Notes under the pieces: generated by a model
The model's database searches: none
What the model was told of the DNA's origin: nothing
What the model saw: the letters and a program-made list of their open reading frames with translations, nothing else
Program-made: the position numbers and the translations under genes
Source of the DNA: Chromohalobacter sarecensis
GTDB lineage: Bacteria; Pseudomonadota; Gammaproteobacteria; Pseudomonadales; Halomonadaceae
Direction of reading: 5' to 3'
DNA length: 64,000 nucleotides
NCBI RefSeq assembly: GCF_023061135.1
Contig: NZ_JAKGAN010000001.1
Span: 558,001-622,000 of the forward strand
Shown: positions 1 through 8,402 of the stretch, in pieces
How the letters are laid out: the number at the start of each line of letters is the position of its first letter
Numbering within the stretch: position 1 is the stretch's first letter

Positions 1-1611
1 TTCGTCGTCACCCTGCCGGCGGTGGGCGTACTGCCATCCGGCTTTTCACAAGGCGTGGGCGGCTGGCTGGTCGCCTTGTTGCTGGCCGGTGTGGTGGCCT
101 GGGGGCTGGCGGAATTGGTAGTAGGCATGACCTGGGGTGGGCCGATGAAGCATGCTTTCGCCGGTGCCTTGCATCTGGCCTTTCATCGCCGTCCCGAGCG
201 CTTTGCCGATACGCAACACGGTGGCTATCCATCCACCGGCCTCAAGGCGCTCGATCTCGACGATGCCGAGGCGCCGTTGGGTGTCGGCCAGCCTGCCGAT
301 TTCACCTGGAACCAGTTGCTGGGTTTCGATGCCTGCGTGCAATGCGGGCGCTGCGAAGCGGTCTGCCCGGCCTTCGCCGCCGGCCAGCCGCTCAACCCCA
401 AGAAACTGATCCAGGACATGGTGGTGGGCATGGCCGGGGGCAGCGACGCCGGCTATACCGGCTCGCCTTATCCACAAACACCCATCGGCGAGCACCAAGG
501 CTCACCGCATGGACCCATCGTCGCGCCGGCCTCTACAAAAGACGGCAAGGCGTTGGTCGATGCCGAGACACTGTGGTCCTGCACCACCTGTCGGGCCTGC
601 GTCGAGGAGTGCCCGATGATGATCGAGCACGTCGATGCCATCGTCGACATGCGTCGTCATCTGACCCTTGAAGAAGGCGCGACCCCCGGCAAGGGCGCCG
701 AGGTGATCGACAATCTGATCGCCACCGACAATCCCGGCGGTTTCGACCCCGGCGGGCGACTCAACTGGGCGGCGGATCTCGAGCTGCCGTTGATGGCCGA
801 CGTCGAACGCGCCGAGGTGTTGCTGTGGTTGGGTGACGGCGTCTTCGATATGCGCAATCAACGCACGCTGCGCGCTCTGGTCAAGGTACTGCGCGCCGCC
901 GGTGTCGACTTCGCCGTGCTCGGCAACGAAGAGCGTGACAGCGGCGACGTGGCGCGCCGTCTCGGCGACGAGGCAACCTTCCAGTCGCTGGCGCGGCGCA
1001 ATATCGCCACGCTGTCCCAGTATCACTTCGACTGTGTCGTCACCTGCGATCCGCACAGCTTCCACGTGCTCAAGAATGAATACGGCGCCTTCTATCCGCC
1101 AGGGCAGGAAAGCAGCTACCCGGTCTGGCATCACAGCACCTTCATCAATCAGTTGATCGAGTCCGGTCGGTTGCGACTGGCGCCGGGCCAGGCGTCGCGG
1201 GTGACCTATCACGACCCCTGCTACCTGGGCCGCTACAACGGTGAATACGAAGCCCCCCGCGCGGTACTGAAGGCGCTGGGTGTCGAGCTGGTCGAGATGC
1301 AGCGCTCGGGCTATCGCTCGCGTTGCTGCGGTGGCGGTGGCGGGGCGCCGATTACCGATGTTCCCGGCAAGCAGCGCATCCCCGACATGCGCATGGGAGA
1401 CGTGCGCGAAACTCAGGCCGAGCAGGTCGTGGTGGGCTGCCCGCAATGCACGGCCATGTTCGAAGGTGTCGTCCCGCCAACGGGCGACGAAGAGGTCGCG
1501 GTCAAGGATATCGCCGAGATGGTTGCCGTCGCGCTGGATACCACGCCCGAGGCGACGCTTGCACCGCGTGATGCCTCGACCCCGCAGGCCACCGAGGAGG
1601 TCATGTCATGA
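1..1611 (+). CDS. dgcB: Dimethylglycine demethylase Fe-S subunit DgcB (5' partial)
   Basis: Iron-sulfur subunit of the dimethylglycine-to-sarcosine demethylase, expected to pass electrons from the flavoprotein DgcA to the adjacent ETF. The reading frame is open from base 1, so the N-terminus, which in this family carries membrane segments, is outside the window; a hydrophobic stretch is still visible at nt 60-140. Two ferredoxin-type cysteine motifs, CVQCGRCEAVCP (nt ~335-375) and CTTCRACVEECP (nt ~580-620), are followed by two heterodisulfide-reductase-like CCG segments (HDPCYLGRYNGEYEAPRAVL near nt 1210 and CCGGGGG near nt 1325). The stop overlaps the etfA start by 4 nt (ATGA), so translation is coupled. 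Assignment rests on these motifs and on the etfAB/sox/gbc neighbourhood; other (Fe-S)-binding oxidoreductases share the fold. Confidence 0.88.
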   Translation, partial: FVVTLPAVGVLPSGFSQGVGGWLVALLLAGVVAWGLAELVVGMTWGGPMKHAFAGALHLAFHRRPERFADTQHGGYPSTGLKALDLDDAEAPLGVGQPADFTWNQLLGFDACVQCGRCEAVCPAFAAGQPLNPKKLIQDMVVGMAGGSDAGYTGSPYPQTPIGEHQGSPHGPIVAPASTKDGKALVDAETLWSCTTCRACVEECPMMIEHVDAIVDMRRHLTLEEGATPGKGAEVIDNLIATDNPGGFDPGGRLNWAADLELPLMADVERAEVLLWLGDGVFDMRNQRTLRALVKVLRAAGVDFAVLGNEERDSGDVARRLGDEATFQSLARRNIATLSQYHFDCVVTCDPHSFHVLKNEYGAFYPPGQESSYPVWHHSTFINQLIESGRLRLAPGQASRVTYHDPCYLGRYNGEYEAPRAVLKALGVELVEMQRSGYRSRCCGGGGGAPITDVPGKQRIPDMRMGDVRETQAEQVVVGCPQCTAMFEGVVPPTGDEEVAVKDIAEMVAVALDTTPEATLAPRDASTPQATEEVMS

Positions 1612-2876
1612 GCGATCTTCCACGTCGCGATCCCCGCCAGGAATGGATCGCCCGCAATCGCCTGCATCCGCGCCATGCTGAAGTGCTCCTGGCGGCGGGC
1701 CAGGGCGCGGCCAGTGAATGGCAGGGTCCCAACGGTCTCGTACGCAGAAATCCGCACGCGATTGGATTCGTCGGTCCCAATGGCGTAAAGCGCATCGACC
1801 GTAGCGGCACGCAACAAGGTGCGGGTGGCGGCGGTGCGATGAGACCGGCTGCCGAGCGCAAGCCGCTGGTCGAGATCGAAGCGCCGGCCTTTCTGGTCGC
1901 GGTGGTGCCGGACATGGCCGGCGGCCGCCTGAGCGGGCATGATCGCGATCTGCTCGGCCTGGCGCGCCAGCTCGCCGATGCCGATCCGGTAGCCCGGGGC
2001 GCGGTGGTCGCGGTGATCTTCGGTCCCCATAAGGAGACGAGCTTCGCCGAGGCGGGAGTCGATCGCCTGCTGCATCTCGATTCACCGGATGTCGCAGGCT
2101 ACGCCCCCGAGGCGCGTCTGGGCGCGCTGACCCTGGTCGAAGAGGCCTGGGCACCGCGCCATTGGTTGCTGCCGGATTCCAAACTGGGCGGTGGCGAGCT
2201 GGGCCGGCGCCTGGCAGTGCGTCTCGGCGAACGGCCGGCGACGAGCGTCTGGCAGGTCGCAGCGGATGCCGAGGCGGTCATGGGCTGGCAGTGCACCGCG
2301 CGGGGCGCGGCGGGGTCGCTGGACATTCGGCGCCCCTTGTCGCGAGTCGCCCTGGCGCTGGCCGAATGTGCCGAACCGGTCAGCGAGACGCGCCACGCCG
2401 CCACCGAACTGGCCTTGCCTCAGCCGTTGCCATCGACCTTGTCGCGTATCCAAGATCTTGGCCAAGTCAGTGTCGATCCGTCCGGCGTGGCATTGTCTGA
2501 AGCCGAATTCATTCTTTCCGCCGGCAATGGCGTCAAGGATTGGCCAGGTTTCCATCATGCCGCCGAGGTGTTGGGGGCTACCGAAGGCGCCTCACGTGTG
2601 GCGGTGGATGATGGCTTCATGGCCCGCGACCGTCAGGTGGGCGCCACCGGCACCTGGGTGACGGCGAGAGTCTATGTCGCCGTGGGCATCAGCGGCGCCA
2701 TCCAGCACCTGCAGGGGATCCAGACCTGTGACAAGGTAGTGGCGATCAACATGGACCCAGGGTGCGACATGATCAAGCGCGCCGATCTCGCGGTGATCGG
2801 GGACGCGACCCAGATACTCGAGGCGCTGGTCACCCTGGTGGCACAAGCGCGAGAGGAGAAACGCGATGCAGCCTGA
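1608..2876 (+). CDS. etfA: Electron transfer flavoprotein alpha subunit of the dimethylglycine demethylation system
   Basis: FAD-binding ETF alpha subunit, inferred to accept electrons from DgcAB rather than from acyl-CoA dehydrogenases because it is translationally coupled to dgcB. The C-terminal FAD domain is clear: a segment around LSAGNGVKDW (nt ~2515), then VGISGAIQHLQGIQTCDKVV and AINMDPGCDMIKRADLAVIGD (nt ~2690-2810). It is 422 aa, about 100 aa longer than housekeeping EtfA. The extra length is in a low-complexity N-terminal half containing a basic segment, as in other betaine-cluster EtfA proteins. The start at 1608 has GGAGG about 8 nt upstream. Role and fold are secure; specificity for DgcAB comes from context. 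Confidence 0.9.
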   Translation: MSDLPRRDPRQEWIARNRLHPRHAEVLLAAGQGAASEWQGPNGLVRRNPHAIGFVGPNGVKRIDRSGTQQGAGGGGAMRPAAERKPLVEIEAPAFLVAVVPDMAGGRLSGHDRDLLGLARQLADADPVARGAVVAVIFGPHKETSFAEAGVDRLLHLDSPDVAGYAPEARLGALTLVEEAWAPRHWLLPDSKLGGGELGRRLAVRLGERPATSVWQVAADAEAVMGWQCTARGAAGSLDIRRPLSRVALALAECAEPVSETRHAATELALPQPLPSTLSRIQDLGQVSVDPSGVALSEAEFILSAGNGVKDWPGFHHAAEVLGATEGASRVAVDDGFMARDRQVGATGTWVTARVYVAVGISGAIQHLQGIQTCDKVVAINMDPGCDMIKRADLAVIGDATQILEALVTLVAQAREEKRDAA

Positions 2877-3669
2877 AGTTACCACGATGCCAGCGCTCGA
2901 GGTGACGGTGCTGGTTTCCGTCGGTCGTCATCCGCTGACGGGAAGGACGCGGCGTGCCGACCAGGACGCCCGGGGTGTGGAACTGGCGCGCTCCTTGGCG
3001 GATGCTCAGGTGCGTCTGCTGCATGCCGGCATGCGCGATGAAAGTAGCGAAGCGGCATTGCGCGGCTATCTGGGCATGGGCTTCACCCAATTGTCGCTAC
3101 TCGAGCAGCCCGAAGGCGCCGATGTGCTGCCTGCGCTCGCCGAGGCCTTGGATGCGACGTCGCCGCACCTGGTGATCGCCGGCGAGCGTGCCGAACGGGG
3201 CGAAGGCTCGGGTCTGTTGCCCTACCTGCTCGCAGAGCGCCTCGGCTGGCCCCTGGTGAGTGGTCTGGCAGCGGTGGAAAGCGTCGAGGACGGTGTGGCG
3301 ACCTTGCTGCAGGCCCTGCCACGTGGGCAGCGGCGGCGCCTCAAGGTTCGCCTGCCGGCCATCGTCACTGTCGATAACGCGGCTCCCGCGCCGCGCCAGA
3401 GTGCCTACGGGCCGGCGCGACGCGGTGCATTCGAGACGACGGCAGGGCCGGTGAGCGATGATGAAGAATGGGCCGCATGGCAAGTGCAACCCGCCCGTCA
3501 GCGTCCCAAACGCCTCAAGATCGTCAAGGCCGCCTCGGCACGAGACCGCTTCAAGGCCGCCGCCGCCAAAGCCGAAGGCGGCGGTGGCCAGGTGCTGACG
3601 GACGTGTCTCCGGAACAGGGCGCCGAGGCTATTCTCATGCTGCTGCGCGAAGAAGATGTACTGCGGTGA
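2866..3669 (+). CDS. etfB: Electron transfer flavoprotein beta subunit of the dimethylglycine demethylation system
   Basis: Partner of the upstream EtfA (267 aa, normal for the family). The fold is recognisable from the N-terminal VSVGRHPLTG segment, the internal GSGLLPYLLAERLGWPLVSG motif (nt ~3210-3270) and the KVRLPAIVTVDNAAP strand typical of ETF-beta. The ATG at 2866 lies inside the last codons of etfA (11 nt overlap) and is preceded by GAGGAG at 7 nt spacing; an alternative ATG sits at 2887. The gene closes the visible dgcB-etfA-etfB unit. A short palindrome, GATAATTATC, spans its stop codon (3668-3677). The role in dimethylglycine electron transfer is inferred from the operon. Confidence 0.87.
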   Translation: MQPEVTTMPALEVTVLVSVGRHPLTGRTRRADQDARGVELARSLADAQVRLLHAGMRDESSEAALRGYLGMGFTQLSLLEQPEGADVLPALAEALDATSPHLVIAGERAERGEGSGLLPYLLAERLGWPLVSGLAAVESVEDGVATLLQALPRGQRRRLKVRLPAIVTVDNAAPAPRQSAYGPARRGAFETTAGPVSDDEEWAAWQVQPARQRPKRLKIVKAASARDRFKAAAAKAEGGGGQVLTDVSPEQGAEAILMLLREEDVLR

Positions 3670-3789
3670 TAATTATCGCTTAAATCTTATATTAGGCGTT
3701 TTGCGTGTGTTTTTTGTCGCTTTATGGCAAACCTCTACGGCGAGGTGACGCAGAGTAGGGGAGCCGCAAATAACCGATGGAGCCATACC

Positions 3790-4725
3790 ATGCGCAAGAT
3801 GCCATTTCGTTCTTCGCTCGCCTTGTTGCCGTTGGCGTGGGTCGCTGCCGGTCCGGCGCAAGCCGATCTCGACACCGTGCGCTTTGGGGTGCCGCCATGG
3901 CCGGGGGTAACGGTCAAGTCGGAGGTTGCGTCGCAACTTCTCGATGCCATGGGATATCGCACCGAGCAAAATGAGCTGGCGGTGGGCGTCATTCTCAATG
4001 GCCTGACCAGCGATGATATTGATGTCTACCTCGGTGGCTGGTATCCCATCGAACAGGAAATGATCGAACCGCTGGTCGACGACGATAAAGTGGTCAAGCT
4101 CACCGAGAACATCGACGATGCCAATTCGGGGCTGGTGGTGCCGGAATATGTCCACGAGGCGGGCGTCGAAAGTGTCGCCGATCTCGCTCAATATCGGGAG
4201 CGCTTCGATGGCGAGATACAGGGCATCGAGGCTGGTACTGGTATCAACGATGCGGTCCTGGCGGCCATTGACGACGATAAAGTGGGGCTCGGTGATTGGG
4301 ACCTACGCGAGAGCTCGACCTCGGCGATGCTCGCCTACGCCGATCAGCGCATCGCCAATCGGGAGTGGGTGACGTTCGTCGGCTGGGAGCCGCACTGGAT
4401 GAACGTCAGCTACGATCTTTATTACCTGAAGGACGACGATGATAGCGGTGTCGCCGGGATCAAGAGCACGGTCTGGACCGTGGTGCCGGCCGATCTAAAA
4501 GCGGAGGATGCCAATCTCTATCGTTTCCTGTCGCAGTATCGGATCTCGATCGAGGATCAGAACGACTGGATCTACGAGTATAGCCATGAAGAGCGTCCTG
4601 CCGACGAAGTCGCCAGCGAGTGGATCCGCAACCACTACGATACCGTGGCCCAGTGGCTCGATGGCGTGACCACCAAGACGGGCGAGCCGGCCATCGATGC
4701 AGTCAAGGCACAACTGGGAAGCTGA
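3790..4725 (+). CDS. Orphan glycine betaine/choline-type ABC substrate-binding protein (OpuAC family)
   Basis: Periplasmic ligand-binding protein of the ProX/OpuAC/ChoX fold for quaternary amines. The start at 3790 is chosen over an upstream in-frame ATG at 3724 because it begins a classic signal peptide (MRKMPF, then hydrophobic SLALLPLAWVAAG, cleavage after AQA). Tryptophans likely to form an aromatic cage are visible in VPPWPGVTV, YLGGWYPIEQEM, GDWDLRESS and VGWEPHWMN. The mature protein is very acidic (runs such as DDDDS), as expected of a halophile exoprotein. No permease or ATPase gene adjoins it, so it must dock on a transporter encoded elsewhere, as the Pseudomonas orphan binding proteins CaiX and BetX do. 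The exact ligand is unknown. Confidence 0.85.
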   Translation: MRKMPFRSSLALLPLAWVAAGPAQADLDTVRFGVPPWPGVTVKSEVASQLLDAMGYRTEQNELAVGVILNGLTSDDIDVYLGGWYPIEQEMIEPLVDDDKVVKLTENIDDANSGLVVPEYVHEAGVESVADLAQYRERFDGEIQGIEAGTGINDAVLAAIDDDKVGLGDWDLRESSTSAMLAYADQRIANREWVTFVGWEPHWMNVSYDLYYLKDDDDSGVAGIKSTVWTVVPADLKAEDANLYRFLSQYRISIEDQNDWIYEYSHEERPADEVASEWIRNHYDTVAQWLDGVTTKTGEPAIDAVKAQLGS

Positions 4726-4751
4726 GAGTGGCGCGGGGTGTCAGATAAGGC

Positions 4752-5573
4752 CTAGGTGTCGTTCAGGCGCGCCCGCAGTGCCTGACAGAAATCCTGCCAG
4801 GCGGCGGCCATATCGGGCAGCTCGGCGTGGCCGTGCAGTGCCGAATGAACCATGTTCGGCGCGCAACGGTAGCCGACTGAGGCGCCTGCCGAACGCCAGC
4901 GTTCGATGGCCTGCTCTAACGGTCGCGTCAGCGGGTCGTGCTCCACTGCCAATGCTTCTATGCGCATGGCGGGCGGAGTATGTGGGTCGAGCTTGGGCAC
5001 GTCGTTGGCGGCCATCTCCCACAACGCGAGAATATCCGCCCGTGACAACAGCGGGCCATCTTCTCCCAGCGTCTCGGGCGTCGGCGTCTCCACCACCGGA
5101 TAAATCAAACCCAGGATGCCTGACCACTGGCGCGTGCCCGCGATGTCGAGAGCCAGTCGCCCTCCGGCGCTATCGCCGATCACCGCGACCGGATCAAGCG
5201 CTTCCACTACTGCGCGGCAGTCGTCCAGCGCCTCGCTATAGCGCACCTCCGGCAGCAAGCGGTAATCGACGCTGACGACCTCGCGTTCGAGCCGCTCGGC
5301 GAGATCGGCGGTGATCCCATGGTGGCTCTTCGCTGACCCCAGGTTCCAACCGCCGCCATGCACATAGACAACACGCTCGCCAATGAGCTGTGCCGGTAGG
5401 AAGCGGCGTACGGCGACCCCGGCCACGATATCGTCGTTGACCTGCATGCCTGCCGGGTCGGCGGGACGATATTTGGCATGCAAGGCTTCATAGAGGCGCC
5501 GACGTTCGTCGAGCGGGGCATCGGCGTACTCCTCGATCGGCGTCAGGAGTTGAATGAACGATTCGATCTGCAT
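4752..5573 (-). CDS. Alpha/beta hydrolase, HSL/type-IV esterase family
   Basis: Cytoplasmic carboxylesterase-like hydrolase of 273 aa. The oxyanion-hole motif HGGGWNLGS and the nucleophile elbow GDSAGG place it in the hormone-sensitive-lipase group. A later DPLT segment and a C-terminal HSALHG histidine can supply Asp and His of the triad. The start is preceded on the minus strand by GGGAG at 7 nt spacing. It lies 12 nt downstream of an MFS gene in the same orientation, so the two are probably one transcript. It faces the binding-protein gene tail to tail, with 26 bp between and no clear terminator. The substrate is unknown. Confidence 0.85.
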   Translation of the reverse strand: MQIESFIQLLTPIEEYADAPLDERRRLYEALHAKYRPADPAGMQVNDDIVAGVAVRRFLPAQLIGERVVYVHGGGWNLGSAKSHHGITADLAERLEREVVSVDYRLLPEVRYSEALDDCRAVVEALDPVAVIGDSAGGRLALDIAGTRQWSGILGLIYPVVETPTPETLGEDGPLLSRADILALWEMAANDVPKLDPHTPPAMRIEALAVEHDPLTRPLEQAIERWRSAGASVGYRCAPNMVHSALHGHAELPDMAAAWQDFCQALRARLNDT

Positions 5574-5585
5574 TACAAGGCTCCC

Positions 5586-6752
5586 TCAGCGAGCCGAGGC
5601 GTGCTCTGGCAGCCCGCTGGCGAGGAAGATGCTGACCACGCCGCCGCCCAAGGCGATCCACAGTGGTGCGGCGGGCGCCCAGAGCGCGGCGACCGGCCCC
5701 AGCAGCATCACGCCGAGGGCCGCTAGCGCGTTGGCCAGACCCAGCGCCATGCCCGATCCCAGCGAGCGGTTCTCGGGTAGGATGTCTTGGGCGATGAGAA
5801 CGCCCAGCGGCAAGGTCGCGAACAGGCTGATGCCCAGCACGCCGAGCACGATCCACAGCCAGATGCCTTCGGCCATCAGGAAGGCCGCCAGCATGATGAC
5901 CGAGATACTCATGGCAGCGATCAATACCGGGCGTCGGCCGAAGCGATCCGAGAGCCGTCCGCCGCCGAGGTTGCCGATCACGCCGACGACCAGCATGACG
6001 GTGATGAAGCTGGCGCCGGTGGTTAGATCGCCCCCGCCCTGGGCCCACATCAACGGTACATAGGTCACCACCGAGAGAATCATCAGCGAACGCAGAGCGG
6101 AAAAGGTCACCAACCGCGAGAGCGGGCCGGCATGCAGACGCCAGGCGATGGGGGTGGCATTCGCGTCGCGCGGCGGTAGGCGCGGCGCCCAGTGCAGCAC
6201 GAACGGCAGCGTGACGAGCGCGGGCAGGGCGAGCAGCCACAGATAACCCAGGCCCCACTGCACCACCACCCAGCTTGCCAGGGCCGGCCACACACCGCGT
6301 CCTACCTCGCCGCCGACCATGAAGATCGACATCGCGGTTCCCGGGCGTTCGCCACCCAGGCGACGAATCCCGGCCAGCGCCTGGGGATGGAAGAAGGCGT
6401 TGGAGATCCCGATCAGCATCAGAATGCCGAGCAGAGGCCAAAAGCCCGAGGCGAAGCCTATCAGGGCGCCGCCCAGCGACGAACCGGCGAGCCCCAGGGC
6501 GACCATGACGCGGCCCCCGACCCGGTCGGCGAAAATTCCCACCAGCGGTTGCAGTGCCTGGCCCATCAGCAAGGCCGCCATGATCGTTCCGGCCAGCGCT
6601 ACCGACAGGTTGAGCGAGATCAGAATCGCCGGCAGCACGCCCGGCAGATAATTGGCGGCGCCGTCGTTGAGAAAATGCGTCCAGCTCATGCCGGTCAGGC
6701 GAGCGGGGTAGGACTGTGAACGAGACGAGGCGGTGGCGGTCGAGGCCTCCAT
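5586..6752 (-). CDS. MFS transporter, fosmidomycin-resistance (Fsr)-like
   Basis: Twelve-helix major facilitator protein of 388 aa. The N-terminal segment MSWTHFLNDGAANYLPGVLP and the loop between helices 2 and 3 (GIFADRVGGR) resemble the Fsr/YfnC exporter group. A second copy of the MFS loop (GGGRLSDRFGRRPVL) marks the C-terminal half. The ATG at 6752 is preferred over the longer frame starting at 6782 because GGAG sits 6 nt upstream. It precedes the hydrolase gene by 12 nt. The cargo is unknown; the pairing with a hydrolase could mean uptake followed by cleavage, or export of a toxic compound. Confidence 0.83.
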   Translation of the reverse strand: MEASTATASSRSQSYPARLTGMSWTHFLNDGAANYLPGVLPAILISLNLSVALAGTIMAALLMGQALQPLVGIFADRVGGRVMVALGLAGSSLGGALIGFASGFWPLLGILMLIGISNAFFHPQALAGIRRLGGERPGTAMSIFMVGGEVGRGVWPALASWVVVQWGLGYLWLLALPALVTLPFVLHWAPRLPPRDANATPIAWRLHAGPLSRLVTFSALRSLMILSVVTYVPLMWAQGGGDLTTGASFITVMLVVGVIGNLGGGRLSDRFGRRPVLIAAMSISVIMLAAFLMAEGIWLWIVLGVLGISLFATLPLGVLIAQDILPENRSLGSGMALGLANALAALGVMLLGPVAALWAPAAPLWIALGGGVVSIFLASGLPEHASAR

Positions 6753-6906
6753 GGCGAACTCCGGTGGCGGGCGATGCCTCACGGGGCATCTTTGAGTATT
6801 GGCTTGAATAACATGGCCCTACAGCGGGAACAAGCCCTGCTTACGATAAGGCGACTAAACAAATCGTGGTAGGTCGACGTTTGCATGGCGTTATGCGTTG
6901 AGCGGC

Positions 6907-6928
6907 AAGAACGCCGGATTGCGTTCTT
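6907..6928. promoter_or_regulatory. Inverted repeat upstream of fdhA (distal)
   Basis: Perfect 8-bp arms AAGAACGC / GCGTTCTT separated by 6 nt, in the 299-bp non-coding gap (6753-7051) between the MFS gene and fdhA, which diverge from it. It could be an operator or an RNA hairpin. No T-tract follows on either strand, so it does not look like a terminator. Confidence 0.4.
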
Positions 6929-7000
6929 CGATGTCTCTTTTGGGCATGGCGATGACTCGCTGGGAACATTACGCGCCAGCAAGAGGGCTATGGTCGAAGA

Positions 7001-7017
7001 GTGGCGTTTGACGCCAC
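7001..7017. promoter_or_regulatory. Inverted repeat GTGGCGT-TTG-ACGCCAC upstream of fdhA
   Basis: Perfect 7-bp arms with a 3-nt centre, ending 34 nt before the fdhA start codon. The position suits an operator overlapping or just downstream of the promoter, or a hairpin in the leader. A related GTGGCG...CGCCAC dyad with a shorter centre occurs between gbcA and gbcB (22437-22451). No function is proven. Confidence 0.4.
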
Positions 7018-7051
7018 GACGCCTCTCACCACGAAATAAAGGACAATCACC

Positions 7052-8245
7052 ATGAGTGCAGCCAACCGCGGCGTGATCTACATGGGTGCCGGCCATGTCG
7101 AGGTCCAACCGATCCCCTTTCCCGAACTGGCGCTGGGCAATCGCAAATGCGAGCACGGCGTGATTCTCAAGGTCATCACCACCAACATCTGTGGTAGCGA
7201 TCAGCACATGGTGCGCGGGCGCACTACCGCGCCGAGCGGCATGGTGCTGGGGCACGAGATCACCGGCGAAGTCGTCGAGTGCGGGCGTGACGTCGAGTTC
7301 ATCGGCGCCGGCGATGTTGTCTCGGTGCCCTTCAACATCGCCTGCGGGCGTTGCCGCAACTGCAAGGAAGGCCAGACCGGCATCTGCCTCAACGTCAATC
7401 CCGCGCGTCCGGGCGCTGCCTATGGTTATGTCGACATGGGCGGGTGGGTCGGTGGCCAGACCGAGTACGTCATGGTGCCCTATGCGGACTTCAATCTGTT
7501 GAAGTTCCCCGACCGCGACATCGCCATGGACAAGATTCGCGATTTGACCCTGCTGTCCGATATCTTCCCCACCGGCTTTCACGGCTGTGCCACCGCCGGA
7601 GTCGGCCCCGGCAGCACCGTCTACATCGCCGGGGCTGGCCCGGTGGGCCTGGCGGCAGCGGTTTCCGCCCAACTGCTGGGCGCCGCCTGCGTCATCGTCG
7701 GCGACATGAACCCGCAGCGTCTCGACCAGGCCGAAAGCTTTGGCTGCGAGACCCTGGACCTGCGTCAGGACACGCCGATGGCGGACATGCTGGAACCCAT
7801 CCTCGGCGCACGTGAAGTGGACAGTGCGGTGGATGCAGTGGGCTTCGAGGCGCGTTGCCATGGCCACAACCACGCGCACGAGCAGCCCGCCACGGTGCTC
7901 AATGCCTGCATGGACGTCACCCGTGCCGGCGGTCAGATCGGCATCCCCGGACTTTATGTTACCGAAGACCCGGGCGCCGAGAGCCAGGAAGCCCAGCAGG
8001 GTAACCTGTCGATGCGTCTCGGCCAGGGTTGGGCCAAATCCCACTCCTTCCATACCGGCCAGTGCCCGGTGATGAAGTATCACCGGCAACTGATGCAGGC
8101 GATCCTGTTCGACAAGGTGAACATCGCCGATGCGGTCAATGTCGAGGTCATCTCTTTGGACGAAGCACCACGCGGCTACGCGGACTTCGACGGTGGCGTG
8201 GCCAAGAAATTCGTCATCGACCCGCACGGCAGCGTGGCCGCCTGA
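7052..8245 (+). CDS. fdhA: Glutathione-independent formaldehyde dehydrogenase
   Basis: Zinc-dependent medium-chain dehydrogenase that oxidises formaldehyde to formate with NAD+. Here it disposes of formaldehyde released by the Rieske demethylase and by the dimethylglycine and sarcosine oxidases. The 397-aa length matches Pseudomonas putida FdhA. Catalytic zinc ligands are Cys47 (TNICGSDQH) and His68 (LGHEITGE), with Asp170 (SDIFPTGFHG). The structural zinc uses Cys98, Cys101, Cys104 and Cys112 (CGRCRNCKEGQTGIC). The Rossmann motif GAGPVGLAAA follows. The start has AAAGGA upstream. The next gene downstream is formate dehydrogenase, separated by a hairpin. Confidence 0.95.
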   Translation: MSAANRGVIYMGAGHVEVQPIPFPELALGNRKCEHGVILKVITTNICGSDQHMVRGRTTAPSGMVLGHEITGEVVECGRDVEFIGAGDVVSVPFNIACGRCRNCKEGQTGICLNVNPARPGAAYGYVDMGGWVGGQTEYVMVPYADFNLLKFPDRDIAMDKIRDLTLLSDIFPTGFHGCATAGVGPGSTVYIAGAGPVGLAAAVSAQLLGAACVIVGDMNPQRLDQAESFGCETLDLRQDTPMADMLEPILGAREVDSAVDAVGFEARCHGHNHAHEQPATVLNACMDVTRAGGQIGIPGLYVTEDPGAESQEAQQGNLSMRLGQGWAKSHSFHTGQCPVMKYHRQLMQAILFDKVNIADAVNVEVISLDEAPRGYADFDGGVAKKFVIDPHGSVAA

Positions 8246-8257
8246 GCGGCAATCAAT

Positions 8258-8280
8258 GGCCCCGGTGTGAGACCGGGGCT
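8258..8280 (+). terminator. Hairpin after fdhA, terminator-like
   Basis: GCCCCGGT (8259-8266) and ACCGGGGC (8272-8279) form a perfect 8-bp GC-rich stem with a 5-nt loop, 13 nt after the fdhA stop. No U-tract follows (TAACATG), so it may attenuate or protect the fdhA message rather than fully terminate it. Confidence 0.5.
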
Positions 8281-8402
8281 AACATGCAACGAGGCGCCTG
8301 TCTGCGGACAGGATGGCCGATAGCCGGGGATTGCTTTCCATGGCGGCCAGTCCCGCCGGACAGCACGCTCCCGGGCAAGTGCCTACTGATAATGAGCATG
8401 CC

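Noticed and set aside
3668-3677. GATAATTATC palindrome at the etfB stop, considered as a Fur box
   Set aside because: Only about half of a Fur box is present, and neither flanking gene is an iron gene.
6779-8227. 482-aa open frame on the minus strand opposite fdhA
   Set aside because: FdhA on the plus strand has all zinc and NAD motifs and an exact family length; the antisense frame is a high-GC shadow with no recognisable domains.
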